DNA of 49,623 nucleotides from Pseudomonadota bacterium (GTDB lineage Bacteria; Myxococcota_A; UBA9042). Of the stretch, positions 19,901 to 30,055 are shown piece after piece. Below the pieces are notes generated by a model that saw nothing but the letters and a program-made list of their open reading frames with translations, ran no database searches and was not told the DNA's origin. The stretch is taken from contig SXRM01000374.1 of assembly GCA_005792545.1 (NCBI GenBank), positions 1-49,623 of the forward strand, in the 5' to 3' direction. How positions within the stretch are numbered: position 1 is the first letter of the stretch; every line of letters begins with the position of its first letter. The translations under genes were made by a program, and so were the position numbers.

Positions 19901-22247
19901 CAGCATTGCGCTACTTACCACCGCCGGCTTTACGCACGAGGTGGCTGTGGCCCAGCTGACCCAGGCCCAGTTGTTGCACGCGGCCGGCGCAGTCGAGCTT
20001 GCACGAGGGCCCCGGCAGGCGGCAGCCCGAAGCTGGCGCAGCTGGGGCAGCGCAGCGCTGGCTGCGCTGGCCGGCGACTCGGCGGTCGCTGCCAAGCAAC
20101 ACGACTCGGGCGTGCACGCGGTCGCCGAGGTGGCAATGCAAGGCACCGAAGCGCTGGCGGCCGTCGACACGCCGGACGACCTGCGCGCAGCCTTCGTGCG
20201 GCTGACCCAGGCGCACCTGGAAGCGCAGCGCGTGCTGTGGCTGGAGGCGCGCGGCGGCGAACTGCGTGTGCGCACCGAGATGCAGGCGGGCGGTGTGCCG
20301 CGCGTGCTGGACGTGGCGCTCGACGAGTTTCCAGCGCTTTGCCGATCTGCGATTGCCCAAGCAGCGCGCACGGGCGAAATCGTCGCTGAGCAGGATGCCC
20401 AGCAATCGCCGACCCTTGCCAGCGATCCGTGGGTGGTGCAAAACGGCCTGCGTTCGCTGTTGGCGCTGCCGACGTTTCTTGCCGGCGAACTGGTCGCTGT
20501 GTTGGTGGCCGAGCACAGTGCGCGCGAGGGCGTCTTTACGCTCGCCGCACTGTCGCCCATGCGCGTGACCAGCGTCGCCATGGCAGCACTTTTGCGCAAC
20601 GCGGAGCTTTCGGCAGACCGCGAGCGCCACGCGCAGGCCCTGGAGACCGCCAACCGCTCGCTCGACGAACAGCGGCAGCTGCTAAAGACCATGGTTCAGG
20701 AGCGCACCTCTGCGCTGGACCAGGCGGTGCGCCTGCAGGCCGCGGTGCTCGGGGCGCTGTGGGAGGGCGTTTGCGGTCTGGATGCCACTGGCACCGTAAC
20801 CTTCTGTAACGCAGCGGGCGAGGCCATGCTGGGTCAGGTCGTCGTCGGCAAGCGGTTTCACGACACCTTCCACCGCGCGGCACGGCAGAGCAACAGCAGC
20901 GTCTGCCCGCTGTGTGACGCCACCGCGCCGCTGCAGGACTACGCCACCACGCTGCATGGGGCGGACGGCCGCGAGGTGCACGTCGAGTGCTCGCTGCAGC
21001 CGCAGAGCGCTGACACCAGCGATGGCGTGCGGGTGTTGTCGATTCGCGATGTGACGCGGCGACGCCAGCTGGAGCAGGAACTGCGCCACACCCAGAAAAT
21101 GGAGGCGATTGGCCGCTTCGTTGGCGGCGTCGCGCACGAGTTCAACAATCTGCTGACCCCGATTGCGGGTCACGTCGCCCTGGCCCAGGCCGATCTGGCG
21201 TCGGACCACGTGCTGCAGCAGCCCCTCGCCGACGTGGCCACGGCGACTGAGCGGGCGGCCGCGTTGGTCCGACAGTTGCTGACACTGGGCCGCCGCGCCA
21301 ACCTGGCACGACAGGCCACAGAGCTCGGCGACCTGGCGGAGCAGGCGTTGCGGTTGCTGCGGCCGACGCTCGACCGGCGCATCGTTATCGACAACCAGGC
21401 GCCCAGTACGCCGATTTGGGCAGAGGTCAATGGCGACCAGATTCACCAGATCCTGCTCAACCTGTGCCTGAACGCGCGCGACGCCCTGCTGTCACACCAC
21501 CTAGACGACGCGCCGATGCGCATCGAGACCAACCTGCGGATCGTCGACGTCGAGCCGTTTGGCGCCGCCAATCATCCGTCCCGGCGCAAGTCGCGTTGGG
21601 TCGAGCTGTCGGTTCGCGACAACGGTCCTGGCATTGCGCCGGAGCTGCACAGCCGCATTTTCGAGCCGTTTTTCACGACCAAGCCCGAAGGCCACGGCGC
21701 CGGTTTGGGGCTTGGCGTTGTACTCGGCATCGTCGAGCAGCACGGCGGCTGGGTCACGGTGGAGTCGCCCCCCGGCCAGGGAACCACCGTGCGCTGCATG
21801 TTCGCCCCGTGCGACGCACCGCTGACGACTCAGGCGCCAAAGAAACTGCGGCTGTCGTCCACTGAAGGCGCGGGCAAGCTGGTGCTCATCATCGACGACG
21901 AACCGGTGGTCCGGCGGCTGGGCCGGGCGGTGCTCGAAAAGGCTGGTTTTGGCGTCCTCGAGGCGAGCAGCGGCGCCGCCGGCCTCGCTGAACTCGAGAG
22001 CAACCCGGCAATTGACCTGGTCATTTTGGATGTCATTATGCCCGGTCTCGACGGCTGGCAGACCCTTGCGCGTCTGCGCATGCGCGCCAGGTCGCTGCCC
22101 GTGGTGATGTGGACCGGTTACGACGACAAAGCCGACCACCAGCGCAGCCAGGTGCAGTTGGTCACGCGCCTCATCAAGCCGTTTGCTCGCGGCGATCTGC
22201 TGGCCGCCGTGCGCACCGCGCTGCGCGAGAACGTGGATGACGTGTGA
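16965..22247 (+). CDS. AAA ATPase-TPR-GAF-PAS hybrid histidine kinase with receiver domain
   Basis: 1760 residues. Order of parts: an AAA_16-like ATPase from about residue 82 (LVGRSREQ, Walker [10 protein letters not shown] with Lys at about 119, CCDDLQRAD as Walker B); a long alpha-helical TPR-like region (about 430-1050); GAF (about 1062-1215); coiled coil; PAS (about 1255-1370, with a CPLC pair); HisKA with [13 protein letters not shown] (His at about 1391); HATPase_c with [16 protein letters not shown] and GAGLGLG; and a C-terminal receiver domain with phospho-acceptor Asp at about 1689 ([11 protein letters not shown]) and conserved Lys in RLIKPF. Relatives in myxobacteria and cyanobacteria usually carry a Ser/Thr kinase domain at the N-terminus. 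Here it is absent and a Ser/Thr kinase is encoded divergently next door. The true start is uncertain: the first 65 residues look non-conserved, and GTG 17164 is a good alternative. Confidence 0.85.
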   Translation: MRPVRCGSTATTMASVGLWPKCLTCYRHPPHYGLADIGQGAVRNPPGSRACTAGTHLASFARSLRPVSPPLANSDAAQARAIRLVGRSREQSQIHGFLDAVASGQARRVLVHGGAGAGKSTLLLYLRECVRERGGECGIGREEPIASPRPLGALGAALDEVAARLVARGGERLVRARAAVEAAVGANAEQLATLGPWLRCLLPENSANELHDGAVEGDRQADAVEQLIRAVAGAVGMLALCCDDLQRADAQTLQVLRKLGGEADSPLLMVEVFRLPTAAVDALVRERSHHGVVAVENLAPAAVAELLTHARGDFADDHLALSDLLWQRTGGNPFQLLTCIDLLQSEGAIRAPVAAGLPWRVALPRASALAATPDGVSLAARRLTAIDEGDRSVLATAARIGATFATGLLQELLVMSSDQLLASLRRAAGLGVVAQLAPDRPVDMWRFVHDRLHEAALELTGSAAGLELHAQIGRALWQRLATDAPALEVMAAVHQLNLGAGAERADLTDAQLCGANLRAAQAANSVGAFAAALDFADAGLRLTMHVAQDKHRDLVVEAASAARATAAARVPALVDRLMTVQPSPQQLASALALRANAVLEVYDTAGAMADIRKALALLGYRLPGQVGKPTLLLAVLRAQLALRGHTEQSLAALAPVRDPDRALLLHLLLRSSTAAYLSDAQLFAFLCCEMLRLGLAAGNCPATGYGLLVFGLVQAGALGRLDAGHRLGATALAMIDRHPDQGIHALSRGVWLATLHHLRAPLASTLLPLRQAFRAGLAEGDILQAGVCACFYTIHLLFSGTSVATVASEARRNLDDMRRRGQLVSHDTAAPFAALAQLLAGESDGFGLLDDRALRHTSSVAPAARFVCFSVHFCRCVLAVLQGNDRQAVAHASAAQRDFEGVAGTVLVPLYYYFTGIAVGRQFTARGGTSMRRLRRCHRELVARAALCPQDYDGRVALLGALISARSGDQTAALAQLDTSIALLTTAGFTHEVAVAQLTQAQLLHAAGAVELARGPRQAAARSWRSWGSAALAALAGDSAVAAKQHDSGVHAVAEVAMQGTEALAAVDTPDDLRAAFVRLTQAHLEAQRVLWLEARGGELRVRTEMQAGGVPRVLDVALDEFPALCRSAIAQAARTGEIVAEQDAQQSPTLASDPWVVQNGLRSLLALPTFLAGELVAVLVAEHSAREGVFTLAALSPMRVTSVAMAALLRNAELSADRERHAQALETANRSLDEQRQLLKTMVQERTSALDQAVRLQAAVLGALWEGVCGLDATGTVTFCNAAGEAMLGQVVVGKRFHDTFHRAARQSNSSVCPLCDATAPLQDYATTLHGADGREVHVECSLQPQSADTSDGVRVLSIRDVTRRRQLEQELRHTQKMEAIGRFVGGVAHEFNNLLTPIAGHVALAQADLASDHVLQQPLADVATATERAAALVRQLLTLGRRANLARQATELGDLAEQALRLLRPTLDRRIVIDNQAPSTPIWAEVNGDQIHQILLNLCLNARDALLSHHLDDAPMRIETNLRIVDVEPFGAANHPSRRKSRWVELSVRDNGPGIAPELHSRIFEPFFTTKPEGHGAGLGLGVVLGIVEQHGGWVTVESPPGQGTTVRCMFAPCDAPLTTQAPKKLRLSSTEGAGKLVLIIDDEPVVRRLGRAVLEKAGFGVLEASSGAAGLAELESNPAIDLVILDVIMPGLDGWQTLARLRMRARSLPVVMWTGYDDKADHQRSQVQLVTRLIKPFARGDLLAAVRTALRENVDDV

Positions 22248-22295
22248 TGGCTGCACAAGCCAGCAAGGTGACCATGCCCGCCAAAAGCGCGCCAC

Positions 22296-24341
22296 TCACC
22301 AATCCAACGTCGCCTCGGCATTGAGCCGCTTCTTGTCGGCAAACAGGTCGCCTTTGTAGCGCACCTGTGGAAACAAGCGCTTGGCGTCCCACAGGCCGTC
22401 CTGCCACTTCAACCAGGCGGCGAAATCGCACGCGTCAAAGTCCGGCGGGTCGGCCGTACCTGGGCCCAGCAGCGGTTCTTTGGCGGCACAGCGCTGCCGC
22501 AGGTCCTCCGCCGACAGCTCTGCGTGCTGCGCCTGCCACTGCACGAAGGCGGTGCGGCCGCCGACGCGACCGAGGATCAGTGGAAACTGGGGCCGACGGC
22601 CAAACACGCTGTGCCCCGCCATGGTGGTCTCGCCGCGGTGCAGCCCCAGCAGGTGCAACAGCGTCGGCGCCACGTCTTGTGAACCGCTGACGACTTTGGG
22701 GCGCGCCGGCAGCTCGTGCAGCGGGTCGCCGATGAGCCACACGCCGGGCGAGCAGGCGATGCCGTCGCCGGGGCCTCGGAACAAGGGTCGCGTATTCAAG
22801 GTGTTGAGGATGCTGTGGTCACCAGTCAACATCCACAGCGTGTTGGCCGCCCGACTCGGCTCCGCAAGCAACGCGTGCCACCGCCCCAATTGGTCATCGG
22901 TACAATGGAATGCTGCGAGCACCTTGCGCGGCCCGGCCTCCGCAGGCGCGTCGGTCACATTTGGCGGCACCTGGCAGTGCGCTGGCGCCATGCCCGGTTC
23001 GTGGGTGTCGATAGTCAGCACCACCAGCAGGAACGGCCGGCCGTCCTTGTGCCGCTCGGCCTCGAGCTTGCGCAGGACATCGCTGGCAACGTCGATGAGC
23101 GTGTCGTCATGGGCGCCGAACGGGCCCTCAGGGCGAGCGGGGTGTTTGGCGCGCACCTGTGGTCGCCCGATGACCTCGTCAAAACCGTGGGTGCGCAAGA
23201 AGGCTTCGATGCCCATCGCCTCCAGTGCGGTCGTCTGCACGAACACGGTGCGGTAGCCCGCCTGTCGCAACACGTCGGGCATGCATACAAACGGCGTGTT
23301 GCGGTCCATGCGCTGGCCCGGCTGCAGGTCGCGCGGGTGACTCGGAGCGTGCAGGCTGCACAGCGTCAGGAGCAGGCCGGCAATCGTCGGCGCCGTGGTG
23401 TTGCGGTAGCCTTCGATGGCGGTGGAGCGGCGCGCCAGTTCGCTCATCTGCGGCATCAAGCCTTGGTAGTGTCCCGACAGTTCGTGCACGAAGGTGCGAC
23501 TCAGGCTCTCGACCATGGTCAGCACGACGTTCGGGCGCGCGTCTGGCGCCACGCCTGATTTGCGTGGCAACGCCAACGGCGGCTCGTCGAGACCGGCGCG
23601 CGATAGCGGAAACTCGGCCACCAGCGGGGTCGCCGGCATCAGGCCGGCGCGCACAAAGCGGGCTGCGCGGTCAGCGGGCAATTGCACCAGCGCGGCCGTG
23701 TCCAGTTGCGGCGGGTTGAGCCACACCTCAAGCTGTTGGGCGAAGTTGACCTCCGCCACCAGCCGCAGCGAGTACGCGTGCGCGGGGTAGGCAATCCCGT
23801 CGCGCAGCGACCACGCCGCCGGCAACAGCGTCAGGCCCGCGGTCGCCCACACGACTGGCCGCCAGTTCGCCGACCACGGCCGGGTCAGCCGCAGCACCGA
23901 CCACGTCGCTAGGGCCGCTGAGGCGAAGAAGCCGCCGGCCAGCCCCAGCACCGGCGCATCGCGTCGCCCCGAAATCCAGTCGGGATCCCAGAACATGAAC
24001 GAGTCGGCCGTAAAGTGGGTGTGGCCCAAGTAGCACTGCGAGGTGTCGATGCAGCGCACGAACATGCTGCCGATGGCCGCGCTGACCAAAGCGAACCGAG
24101 CGGCCAGGTGCCAGCGTCCGCGCAAGTGGCCGGCCGCCAGGACGACAGCCACCGCGCAGGCCGCCAAGACGAGGTCCCAAGCGTTGCCCTTGATGGCGTC
24201 GCGCACGCTCAGGCGCGGGTCCGCAAACGCGTCACGGAGCCACCAACCGGCCCAGCGCCAGCACAAGGGCAGGGCGAGCAGGAGCAAGGCGGGCAGGGCG
24301 CGGGCGCGCAGGGGCGACGGGTCGGCGGCAGTGGACGGCAT
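22296..24341 (-). CDS. Membrane sulfatase-fold phosphotransferase (LtaS/EptA-like)
   Basis: 681 residues from ATG 24341; a GTG at 24398 would add 19 residues. About five membrane segments lie in the first 200 residues (ALPALLLLALPLCW, LVLAACAVAVVLAAG, VLGLAGGFFASAALATW and others). A large periplasmic alkaline-phosphatase-superfamily domain follows: NVVLTMVESLSRTFV, a likely nucleophile Thr in YRNTTAPTIAGLL, LTIDTHEPG and MLTGDHS (metal ligands). This matches phosphoglycerol- or phosphoethanolamine-transferase enzymes of the LtaS/EptA/OpgB kind, which modify envelope glycans or lipids. Donor and acceptor cannot be read from the sequence. It is not obviously in an operon with the truncated gene to its right (78 bp away), although both are leftward. 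Confidence 0.75.
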   Translation of the reverse strand: MPSTAADPSPLRARALPALLLLALPLCWRWAGWWLRDAFADPRLSVRDAIKGNAWDLVLAACAVAVVLAAGHLRGRWHLAARFALVSAAIGSMFVRCIDTSQCYLGHTHFTADSFMFWDPDWISGRRDAPVLGLAGGFFASAALATWSVLRLTRPWSANWRPVVWATAGLTLLPAAWSLRDGIAYPAHAYSLRLVAEVNFAQQLEVWLNPPQLDTAALVQLPADRAARFVRAGLMPATPLVAEFPLSRAGLDEPPLALPRKSGVAPDARPNVVLTMVESLSRTFVHELSGHYQGLMPQMSELARRSTAIEGYRNTTAPTIAGLLLTLCSLHAPSHPRDLQPGQRMDRNTPFVCMPDVLRQAGYRTVFVQTTALEAMGIEAFLRTHGFDEVIGRPQVRAKHPARPEGPFGAHDDTLIDVASDVLRKLEAERHKDGRPFLLVVLTIDTHEPGMAPAHCQVPPNVTDAPAEAGPRKVLAAFHCTDDQLGRWHALLAEPSRAANTLWMLTGDHSILNTLNTRPLFRGPGDGIACSPGVWLIGDPLHELPARPKVVSGSQDVAPTLLHLLGLHRGETTMAGHSVFGRRPQFPLILGRVGGRTAFVQWQAQHAELSAEDLRQRCAAKEPLLGPGTADPPDFDACDFAAWLKWQDGLWDAKRLFPQVRYKGDLFADKKRLNAEATLDW

Positions 24342-24419
24342 GGAAGGGCTGGCGGGCGGGCGGCCGCGGGAGGCGGAGTGTAGGCGGCGGCTGTCCACTG
24401 TGGCAACGCGGACAAGCGC

Positions 24420-25532
24420 CTACTTGGCCCCGCACTTGCCATTGACCAGCCCAACCGCCGTGCTTTTGTAGCCGACGACCACCTTGCCATCGCCTTTGCC
24501 GTCGCTCGCAATCGGCGTTACGCCTTTGGGCCACGCCACCGCAGTCGCCCACCACAAGTCGCACTCGCCCAGCTTGCGCTGCACCACCGCCTGCAACAAG
24601 CCGCCCACCCACACGCGCACCCGCGCCATCGACGGGCCATAGTCGTGCGCGTCCCAACTGTGCACGCCGATGGCGTAGTGCGAGCCGTATTGCGGGGCGT
24701 TGAGGTGCAGCGTCTCGGGGCCAAAGCCGTCGGTGTCGTCCAGATCCAGGCTCGGGTCGTCGTCGACCAGCGGATCGACGCTGCCCCAGTTGGGCTTGGG
24801 GTTGTTCCAGAAGCAGTCGTAGAGCGGATGGAACCACGGATCGACCGCGCCGTCGCCGTCGTTGTCGGGTTGGCACGGGCAGGGCTTGCCGGCGCACATG
24901 GCCGGTGGGCTCGCGCACTTCTTGGCGTTGCCAGCGCCTGGATGGGCAAAGTGCAGGTCGAGGTCGGCGCCCATGCCGGGCCCGGTGTCGGGCGTTGGGT
25001 CGGCGGGTGTTGACCACACCAGTTCGGCGAACACCGCCGCTTCGGGAATCACGTGGACCGTTTCGGTTGCCGGCAGGCAGTTGACGACGCCCTGGTCGTC
25101 GGTCACCACCAACCGCACCTGATAGTCGCCGGCCACATCGAGTGCCACGACATCGGCCAGCACGCCGTTGACCTTGCCCTTGCGCTTGACGCCCAGCTTG
25201 GGACTCGGCAGGTTGGCGGCGGGATGAAAGCCGACATTGCTGGCGCCTTCTGGCGCTTTGAGCAGGGTCCACTGGTACTTGGCAATTTTCTTGCCGCCCA
25301 GCGCGTGACTGCCACTGCCGACCAGGGTCACGCCGCCTTGGGGCGCGATGGTCCAGGCCGGCCCTGCGGCGATGACAGGCGTCGGGCAGCCGCTGGCGGT
25401 GCCGGTGCAGCGCAGGCCGACCGGCTTGTCGGGCAGGACCGTGTCGTCGCTGAACGTCAAGGTCGTCGCGTAGGGCAACCAGTTGCCGGAGCCGTCCTTG
25501 AGCTCAGCGGGCGGCACGCAGCGCACCACGAC
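24420..25532 (-). pseudogene. 5'-truncated PKD-like surface protein, C-terminal 370 residues
   Basis: Coding character on the minus strand begins abruptly near VVVRCVPPAELKDGSG (about 25530) with no start codon context, signal peptide or ribosome site. The open frame further right (to 26114) is only the antisense of a cysteine-repeat gene. The retained part has a PKD/Ig-like domain (KYQWTLLKAPEGAS, GDYQVRLVVTDDQGVVNC), a DLDLHFAHP motif as in DUF2135-like domains, an acidic DNDGDGAVDPW calcium-type loop, and LDDTDGFGPETLHL with YAIGVHSWDAHDYGPS. Such modules are common in secreted proteins of Myxococcota. It is joined head to head with a second truncated gene at about 25530. It is a remnant of an inversion or an assembly join. 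Confidence 0.6.
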
Positions 25533-28500
25533 GGCGACCTGTGCAATGGCGTTTTGCAGTGTGACAACTTCAAGTGCATCGTCAGCCCGGTGTCGGTCGT
25601 GGCGTGCAACCCCACCGGCGACACGCCGTGCAGCAAGAACACCTGCGACCCCAAGACCGGACAGTGCACCAAACAGGCGCTCGCTGAGGGCGGTGTCTGC
25701 GACGACCAGAACCCGTGCACCGACAAAGACGCCTGCAAAGCGGGGCTGTGCGCGGGCTTGCCGTCCACCTGCGACGACAGCAACCCCTGCACGGCCGACA
25801 GCTGCGCGGGCGGCGCCTGCTCCAGCGGCGCGGCGTTTGACGGCACTCCCTGCGCCACCGACAACAACTCGTGTACGCTCGACGTGTGCGGCAAAGGCGC
25901 GTGCACCCATCCCGGGTTGGTCGACGGCACCGCATGCCAGGACGACGGCACCACCTGCACCACCGACACCTGCAAGACCGGTGCGTGCAGCCACCCCGCG
26001 GTCGCCGACGGCACCGGCTGCCAGGACGACGGCAACCCGTGCACCTTTGACCAGTGCAAGACCGGGGTATGTCAGCACATCAGCAACGACCCGCCGGCTG
26101 TCAACGCTGGGCAATGTCTGGCGGTCAACACGCTGACGGCCAACGCCGGCAAGGTAGCGGGCAAGTGGACCGACTGTGGCGCCTCGGACAACAAGGTCTA
26201 TTCGTGCAAGGGCCCCAACTGCAAGTACACCGGCGCGATTTCGTCGTGGGGCTGCTCGGCGCCAGGCTACCTGTACAATGGCGCGGACACGGGGTTTGAG
26301 TACACGTATCAGTTTACCGCGCCCGCCGACGGCGTGTGTACCCTAATTGAGTACAACGAGGGCTTGCCCCAGCCGGGCGGCAAGCTGTTTGGCGTGCTCG
26401 ACTGGTTCATCGTCTCGGGCAGCGCGTGCCAATCGAGCGGCTGCCAGGCCTACATGTGGGACAACAAGTACGGCGACCCGGTGTGCAGCGGTCAGACTTG
26501 CAGCTACGTGCCGTTCAACGTCACCAAGGGCCAGCAGTTCTTTGTGGTCGCGGGTATTTTCGACGGCGCAGGCAGCCACCAGGGCTATCCGTTCAACCCT
26601 GGCTGGTCGATTGAGATGAAGTGCGACAAGGGTGTGCTGACCGAGGTGCGGTTGTTCGATTGCGCGACGCGCGAGGTGACGTATGTGGATGGGCCGAGCT
26701 ACCCCGGCACCGGCAACAAGGACAAGAACGGTGACTTGATCGACTTGTTTTGCTGCGGCCACGCGATGTTGGCCAATGGCAAGTTGTTGCTGGCAGGCGG
26801 GACGGAGCGGCCGCCGGGGACGTACAGTCCGAAGGCGTTCCATCATGCCGCAGGCCATCAGCCGGGCAGCCATGACTCGTGGTTGTTCGATCCGTGGAAG
26901 AAGACGTTTGCGCCGACCGGGCCGTTGAGCGAATTTCCGAATGGCCAGTTCCTGCTACCGCCTGAGCTACTCGACAAGGAGTGGATTGAGGCCTGCAAGA
27001 AGAAACTGGGTCTGGAAGGCAAAAGCGAGAATGCTGCAGACCCGAAGCAGAAACTCACCGCAGCGGACCTCGCGGCCATCGAAAAGTGCAAGCAGACGGA
27101 TCTGGTGGACTTCAAGAAGACCGCGCCCCAGCACGTTGGAGGCCGGTGGTATCCGACGATTCTTGAGTTGCCGGCCGGTGGGGCACTTGCGTTGGGCGGG
27201 CATCCGGGGTCGACGGACGTGCGGCACAACAATTGGTCCGTCGAAGAGTTTGTGGCTGCGGACACGCCCGTAGGCAACACTTGGGTGCCGATTGCCGGCA
27301 AGGACTGGGACAACTTCATACCCAAATGGCTCGCGGAGCCGCCGAAAAAGGACTTCAGCAAGGCCAAATTTGACGAGGGTTCAGCAGGCTACATGTACCC
27401 GCGTGCCTTTGTTGGTACGGCCTCCAAGGGCAAATTGCCCTGGATTTATAGCTACTATTGGATCAACAACTACATGAAGCGCTTCCTACCGACCCCAGTG
27501 GGCGGCGCAGCCGACGCAGGAGAAACAGCGCCCAAAAATACAACTTTGTATATGTGGTCAGGGCAGAAGCTCCTGAATGTCAACCTGGCCGCAAAGAACC
27601 AATCGAGCTATGGCGCTGCACCGCTTGCGGAAGGGTTCAAGGCTGTACCGGCTTGGCCGAAGTTGACCGACTGGTTCGGCTCAGACCACACTTTTGCCAC
27701 ACTGTTGCCGCTGCCGGCGTCAATTCCCGCAGACACAGATCAGGAATCGGCGCGCGTGTTGCTCGGCGGCGCCATGATTGCCTTCCTGTACGACGGTGCC
27801 ACCGGGGCGTTCTATCAAACCAAGCTCCCTGACCTGGATGGGCCACGCGCCAAGCCCGCCAACCGATTTCGGGCGAATGCGACGCGGTTGCCGTCGGGGG
27901 AACTTGTAGTAACTGGCGGGATTGACGGTGCGATTGACACCGACCACGGGCCAGGCGACGTCGCCAAAGGGATCCCTCCCGGCTTGAACCAACTCTACGC
28001 ACATTTCGGCCAATTCGATCACTACGAGGGCATCGAAACGATCGACAAGCCGCTTGGCGGTGGAATTCAAGACGCCGATGCCGTTCGAAACGCCGAGTTG
28101 TATGTCCCACCGCCCAGCGGAAAACCGCTGACCGGCCAGACCGGGGAGTGGCAAATTGGTGCCGCAGCAAACGAACCCCGCAATTACCACAGTGTCGCCC
28201 TGTTGATGCAGAGCGGCGCTGTCCTTGTCGCGAGTTCGAATCGCGATGGCGCGTCCAGTTCCGATTCGGCGAACTTGAGCATGGAGTACTACGAGCCTTG
28301 GTACTTCTGGTACCCGCGCCCTAGCTTGGTCTTCGGCGACACCACGCCCAAGATCAAGATCGGGCAGGATTTCACCTGGAAATGCCTAATCCCAGTGGGA
28401 GTCACGCTGGTCCGCGTCGTTCTTTGCCGCTGCAACTCCGTCACTCACGGCTACTCTGCTGACGCTCGCACGGTCCTCGTCGACCTGCCGGCACCAGTCG

Positions 28501-28640
28501 AGTCGACAGGGCAGGCGCAGGAAGTGCACTTTCCGGCCATCACGAATTCAACCGTGTGCATCCCGGGTTGGTACTTGGCTTTTGCCGTCCTCAGTAACAA
28601 TGTTCCGTCGACTGGCGAATTTGCGGAGGTGCTCGCATGA
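25530..28640 (+). CDS. Cysteine-stalk copper radical oxidase (galactose/glyoxal oxidase, AA5-like), 5'-truncated
   Basis: The frame stays open left to 25053, but real coding starts at about 25530 in the middle of a cysteine repeat (DGDLCNGVLQCDNFKC). The signal peptide and the first repeats are therefore missing. After about five CDDxNPCT repeats comes a cysteine-containing beta-sandwich (26100-26630), then a kelch-type galactose oxidase domain and a DUF1929-like C-terminal domain. The catalytic set is visible: the Cys of FCCG (codon 26751) for the Cys-Tyr cofactor, the Tyr of GGRWYPT (27150), the Tyr-His of NYHS (28185-28190) and the His of VTHG (28446). The expected reaction is oxidation of an alcohol or aldehyde on a small molecule or glycan with release of hydrogen peroxide, outside the cell. 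Known bacterial relatives are GlxA of Streptomyces and FbfB of Stigmatella. It overlaps the next gene by ATGA. Confidence 0.75.
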   Translation, partial: DGDLCNGVLQCDNFKCIVSPVSVVACNPTGDTPCSKNTCDPKTGQCTKQALAEGGVCDDQNPCTDKDACKAGLCAGLPSTCDDSNPCTADSCAGGACSSGAAFDGTPCATDNNSCTLDVCGKGACTHPGLVDGTACQDDGTTCTTDTCKTGACSHPAVADGTGCQDDGNPCTFDQCKTGVCQHISNDPPAVNAGQCLAVNTLTANAGKVAGKWTDCGASDNKVYSCKGPNCKYTGAISSWGCSAPGYLYNGADTGFEYTYQFTAPADGVCTLIEYNEGLPQPGGKLFGVLDWFIVSGSACQSSGCQAYMWDNKYGDPVCSGQTCSYVPFNVTKGQQFFVVAGIFDGAGSHQGYPFNPGWSIEMKCDKGVLTEVRLFDCATREVTYVDGPSYPGTGNKDKNGDLIDLFCCGHAMLANGKLLLAGGTERPPGTYSPKAFHHAAGHQPGSHDSWLFDPWKKTFAPTGPLSEFPNGQFLLPPELLDKEWIEACKKKLGLEGKSENAADPKQKLTAADLAAIEKCKQTDLVDFKKTAPQHVGGRWYPTILELPAGGALALGGHPGSTDVRHNNWSVEEFVAADTPVGNTWVPIAGKDWDNFIPKWLAEPPKKDFSKAKFDEGSAGYMYPRAFVGTASKGKLPWIYSYYWINNYMKRFLPTPVGGAADAGETAPKNTTLYMWSGQKLLNVNLAAKNQSSYGAAPLAEGFKAVPAWPKLTDWFGSDHTFATLLPLPASIPADTDQESARVLLGGAMIAFLYDGATGAFYQTKLPDLDGPRAKPANRFRANATRLPSGELVVTGGIDGAIDTDHGPGDVAKGIPPGLNQLYAHFGQFDHYEGIETIDKPLGGGIQDADAVRNAELYVPPPSGKPLTGQTGEWQIGAAANEPRNYHSVALLMQSGAVLVASSNRDGASSSDSANLSMEYYEPWYFWYPRPSLVFGDTTPKIKIGQDFTWKCLIPVGVTLVRVVLCRCNSVTHGYSADARTVLVDLPAPVESTGQAQEVHFPAITNSTVCIPGWYLAFAVLSNNVPSTGEFAEVLA

Positions 28641-30055
28641 CCGCGTTGCGCTTGCTCGGTTTGGCGACCTTTTTGATGATTGCGTGCAAGCAGCCCCGGA
28701 GCTCGACGCCTGAATTGCCGCAGCCAGCTGGCAATGGTGGAGATGCTGTCACGGCGGGCCCGGCCAGCGACAGTGGCTGCTTCGGCCCGTCGAACGAAAC
28801 TTTGGAGTCTGAAGTCGCTCCGGATGCCAAGTCCACCGCTGGTGACGTGGTTGGGACGGCTGGGGATGCCACGTCAACGGGCCCCAAGCCGTCGACGGCG
28901 AACTGGGAACTCGTTCAGGATGCGGCCTGGAAGTCGTCGGAATCGCCATTTTCGAGCACCAAAGACTACCCGACGGATGGCAGCACAATTGGCGGCACTG
29001 ACAGTTCAGCAACAGGCGCGGTTTATGTCGTCCGTTATGCCCCTCAAGAGACGGCGGCAGCCTTTCGGATTGAACAATGGACTGGCAACCAATTCAGCCT
29101 TGTGACAACAGCAAAGATTCCCAAACTAATCGACAACGCGTTTTCACCCTGCAGTGGCAGTACTTACAAGCTCTTTGTCCATTCTCTGGCTGTTGTTCAG
29201 CCCTCCGAGTTGTGGATTGGCATTGACGAGTGCGGCGTTGGCCAGTGGACTGTCGACGGAGGGTGGAAGTACTTTCTTGTCGATGTGGTGACGAAGGACT
29301 CCAAGCCGTGGCAAGAAATGTGGAAAATGCACCGCGTATTCCGCGTTGTGCCGGGTACCATCAGTTTGCCCCATGCTTTTGTGCTCATCAACGGCGGTCT
29401 CCGGCGCCTCGCACCTATCGCTGACAGTTGCTTGTGGGACGATGCCGGCAAGGCGTTGTGGTGCGCTAAGCAGCAAAATATGCTGCCGTTGAGCAAGAAT
29501 GAGGACGATACGTACTTCTGGCCTTCGGAGGCCACCGGCCCAGACGACAACCGCGGTGCAGAGTACTTTCGGCGAGATTTTGCAATGACATGCAGTGATT
29601 ACCATGAAGCAATGCCTGTCAATGACCAGAAGGCCGAGCTGCCCGCACTTGGCCCCCAATTCGTCGCCCGCGTAACCGACATCTACCACTGCATGGGCGA
29701 CAAGCATTGCATCATCGGCGGTCACGGCATGGCGGCCTACTCCGGCTTCACCCTGCTCTGGAAGGTCGACGGCCCCGCCGCCTTCGACCCAATTTTCCAC
29801 CAAACGCTGGGCGGCGGCCGCCCCTGGGTCTTCGCCAAGGACGACATCTGGTGGGGCCCCGCCCACTGGGACGGCAAGACCTGGACCACCGAAGAGCTGC
29901 CGAAGACCTACCCCAAGGCCGAAATGAACCTGAATCTCGACAAATTCAGCAAGGTCTACCAGGGCCCTCGCCACCTCGGCACCTACTGGACCGGCAAAGA
30001 CCTGCTCATCGTCATGGAAGATGGCGTCTATCGGCGCAAGACGCCACCCAAATAG
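28637..30055 (+). CDS. Lipoprotein coupled to the copper radical oxidase, unknown family
   Basis: 472 residues. A short signal peptide ends in TFLMIAC (lipobox), followed by a linker rich in P, S and G. The body has repeated Trp-rich beta motifs (GQWTVDGGWKYFLVDV, WVFAKDDIWWGPAHWDGKTW, GPRHLGTYWTGKDLLIVMED) that suggest a beta-propeller. Scattered cysteines are probably disulfide-bonded. I recognise no catalytic motif. The ATG overlaps the oxidase stop (ATGA), with GGAGG seven bases upstream, so the two are translationally coupled. Reasonable guesses (inference) are an outer-membrane anchor, substrate presenter or maturation partner for the oxidase. Confidence 0.7.
   Translation: MTALRLLGLATFLMIACKQPRSSTPELPQPAGNGGDAVTAGPASDSGCFGPSNETLESEVAPDAKSTAGDVVGTAGDATSTGPKPSTANWELVQDAAWKSSESPFSSTKDYPTDGSTIGGTDSSATGAVYVVRYAPQETAAAFRIEQWTGNQFSLVTTAKIPKLIDNAFSPCSGSTYKLFVHSLAVVQPSELWIGIDECGVGQWTVDGGWKYFLVDVVTKDSKPWQEMWKMHRVFRVVPGTISLPHAFVLINGGLRRLAPIADSCLWDDAGKALWCAKQQNMLPLSKNEDDTYFWPSEATGPDDNRGAEYFRRDFAMTCSDYHEAMPVNDQKAELPALGPQFVARVTDIYHCMGDKHCIIGGHGMAAYSGFTLLWKVDGPAAFDPIFHQTLGGGRPWVFAKDDIWWGPAHWDGKTWTTEELPKTYPKAEMNLNLDKFSKVYQGPRHLGTYWTGKDLLIVMEDGVYRRKTPPK

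Noticed and set aside
25053-25529. N-terminal extension of the copper oxidase frame
   Set aside because: The translation is low-complexity antisense of the PKD-like gene and has no cysteine pattern or signal peptide.
25533-26114. N-terminal extension of the leftward PKD-like frame
   Set aside because: It is the antisense of the cysteine repeats (V, A and G-rich) and shares nothing with the PKD-like part.
28225-28245. GAGTTCGAATCGC resembling a tRNA T-arm
   Set aside because: It is inside the oxidase coding region, with no acceptor, D or anticodon arms around it.
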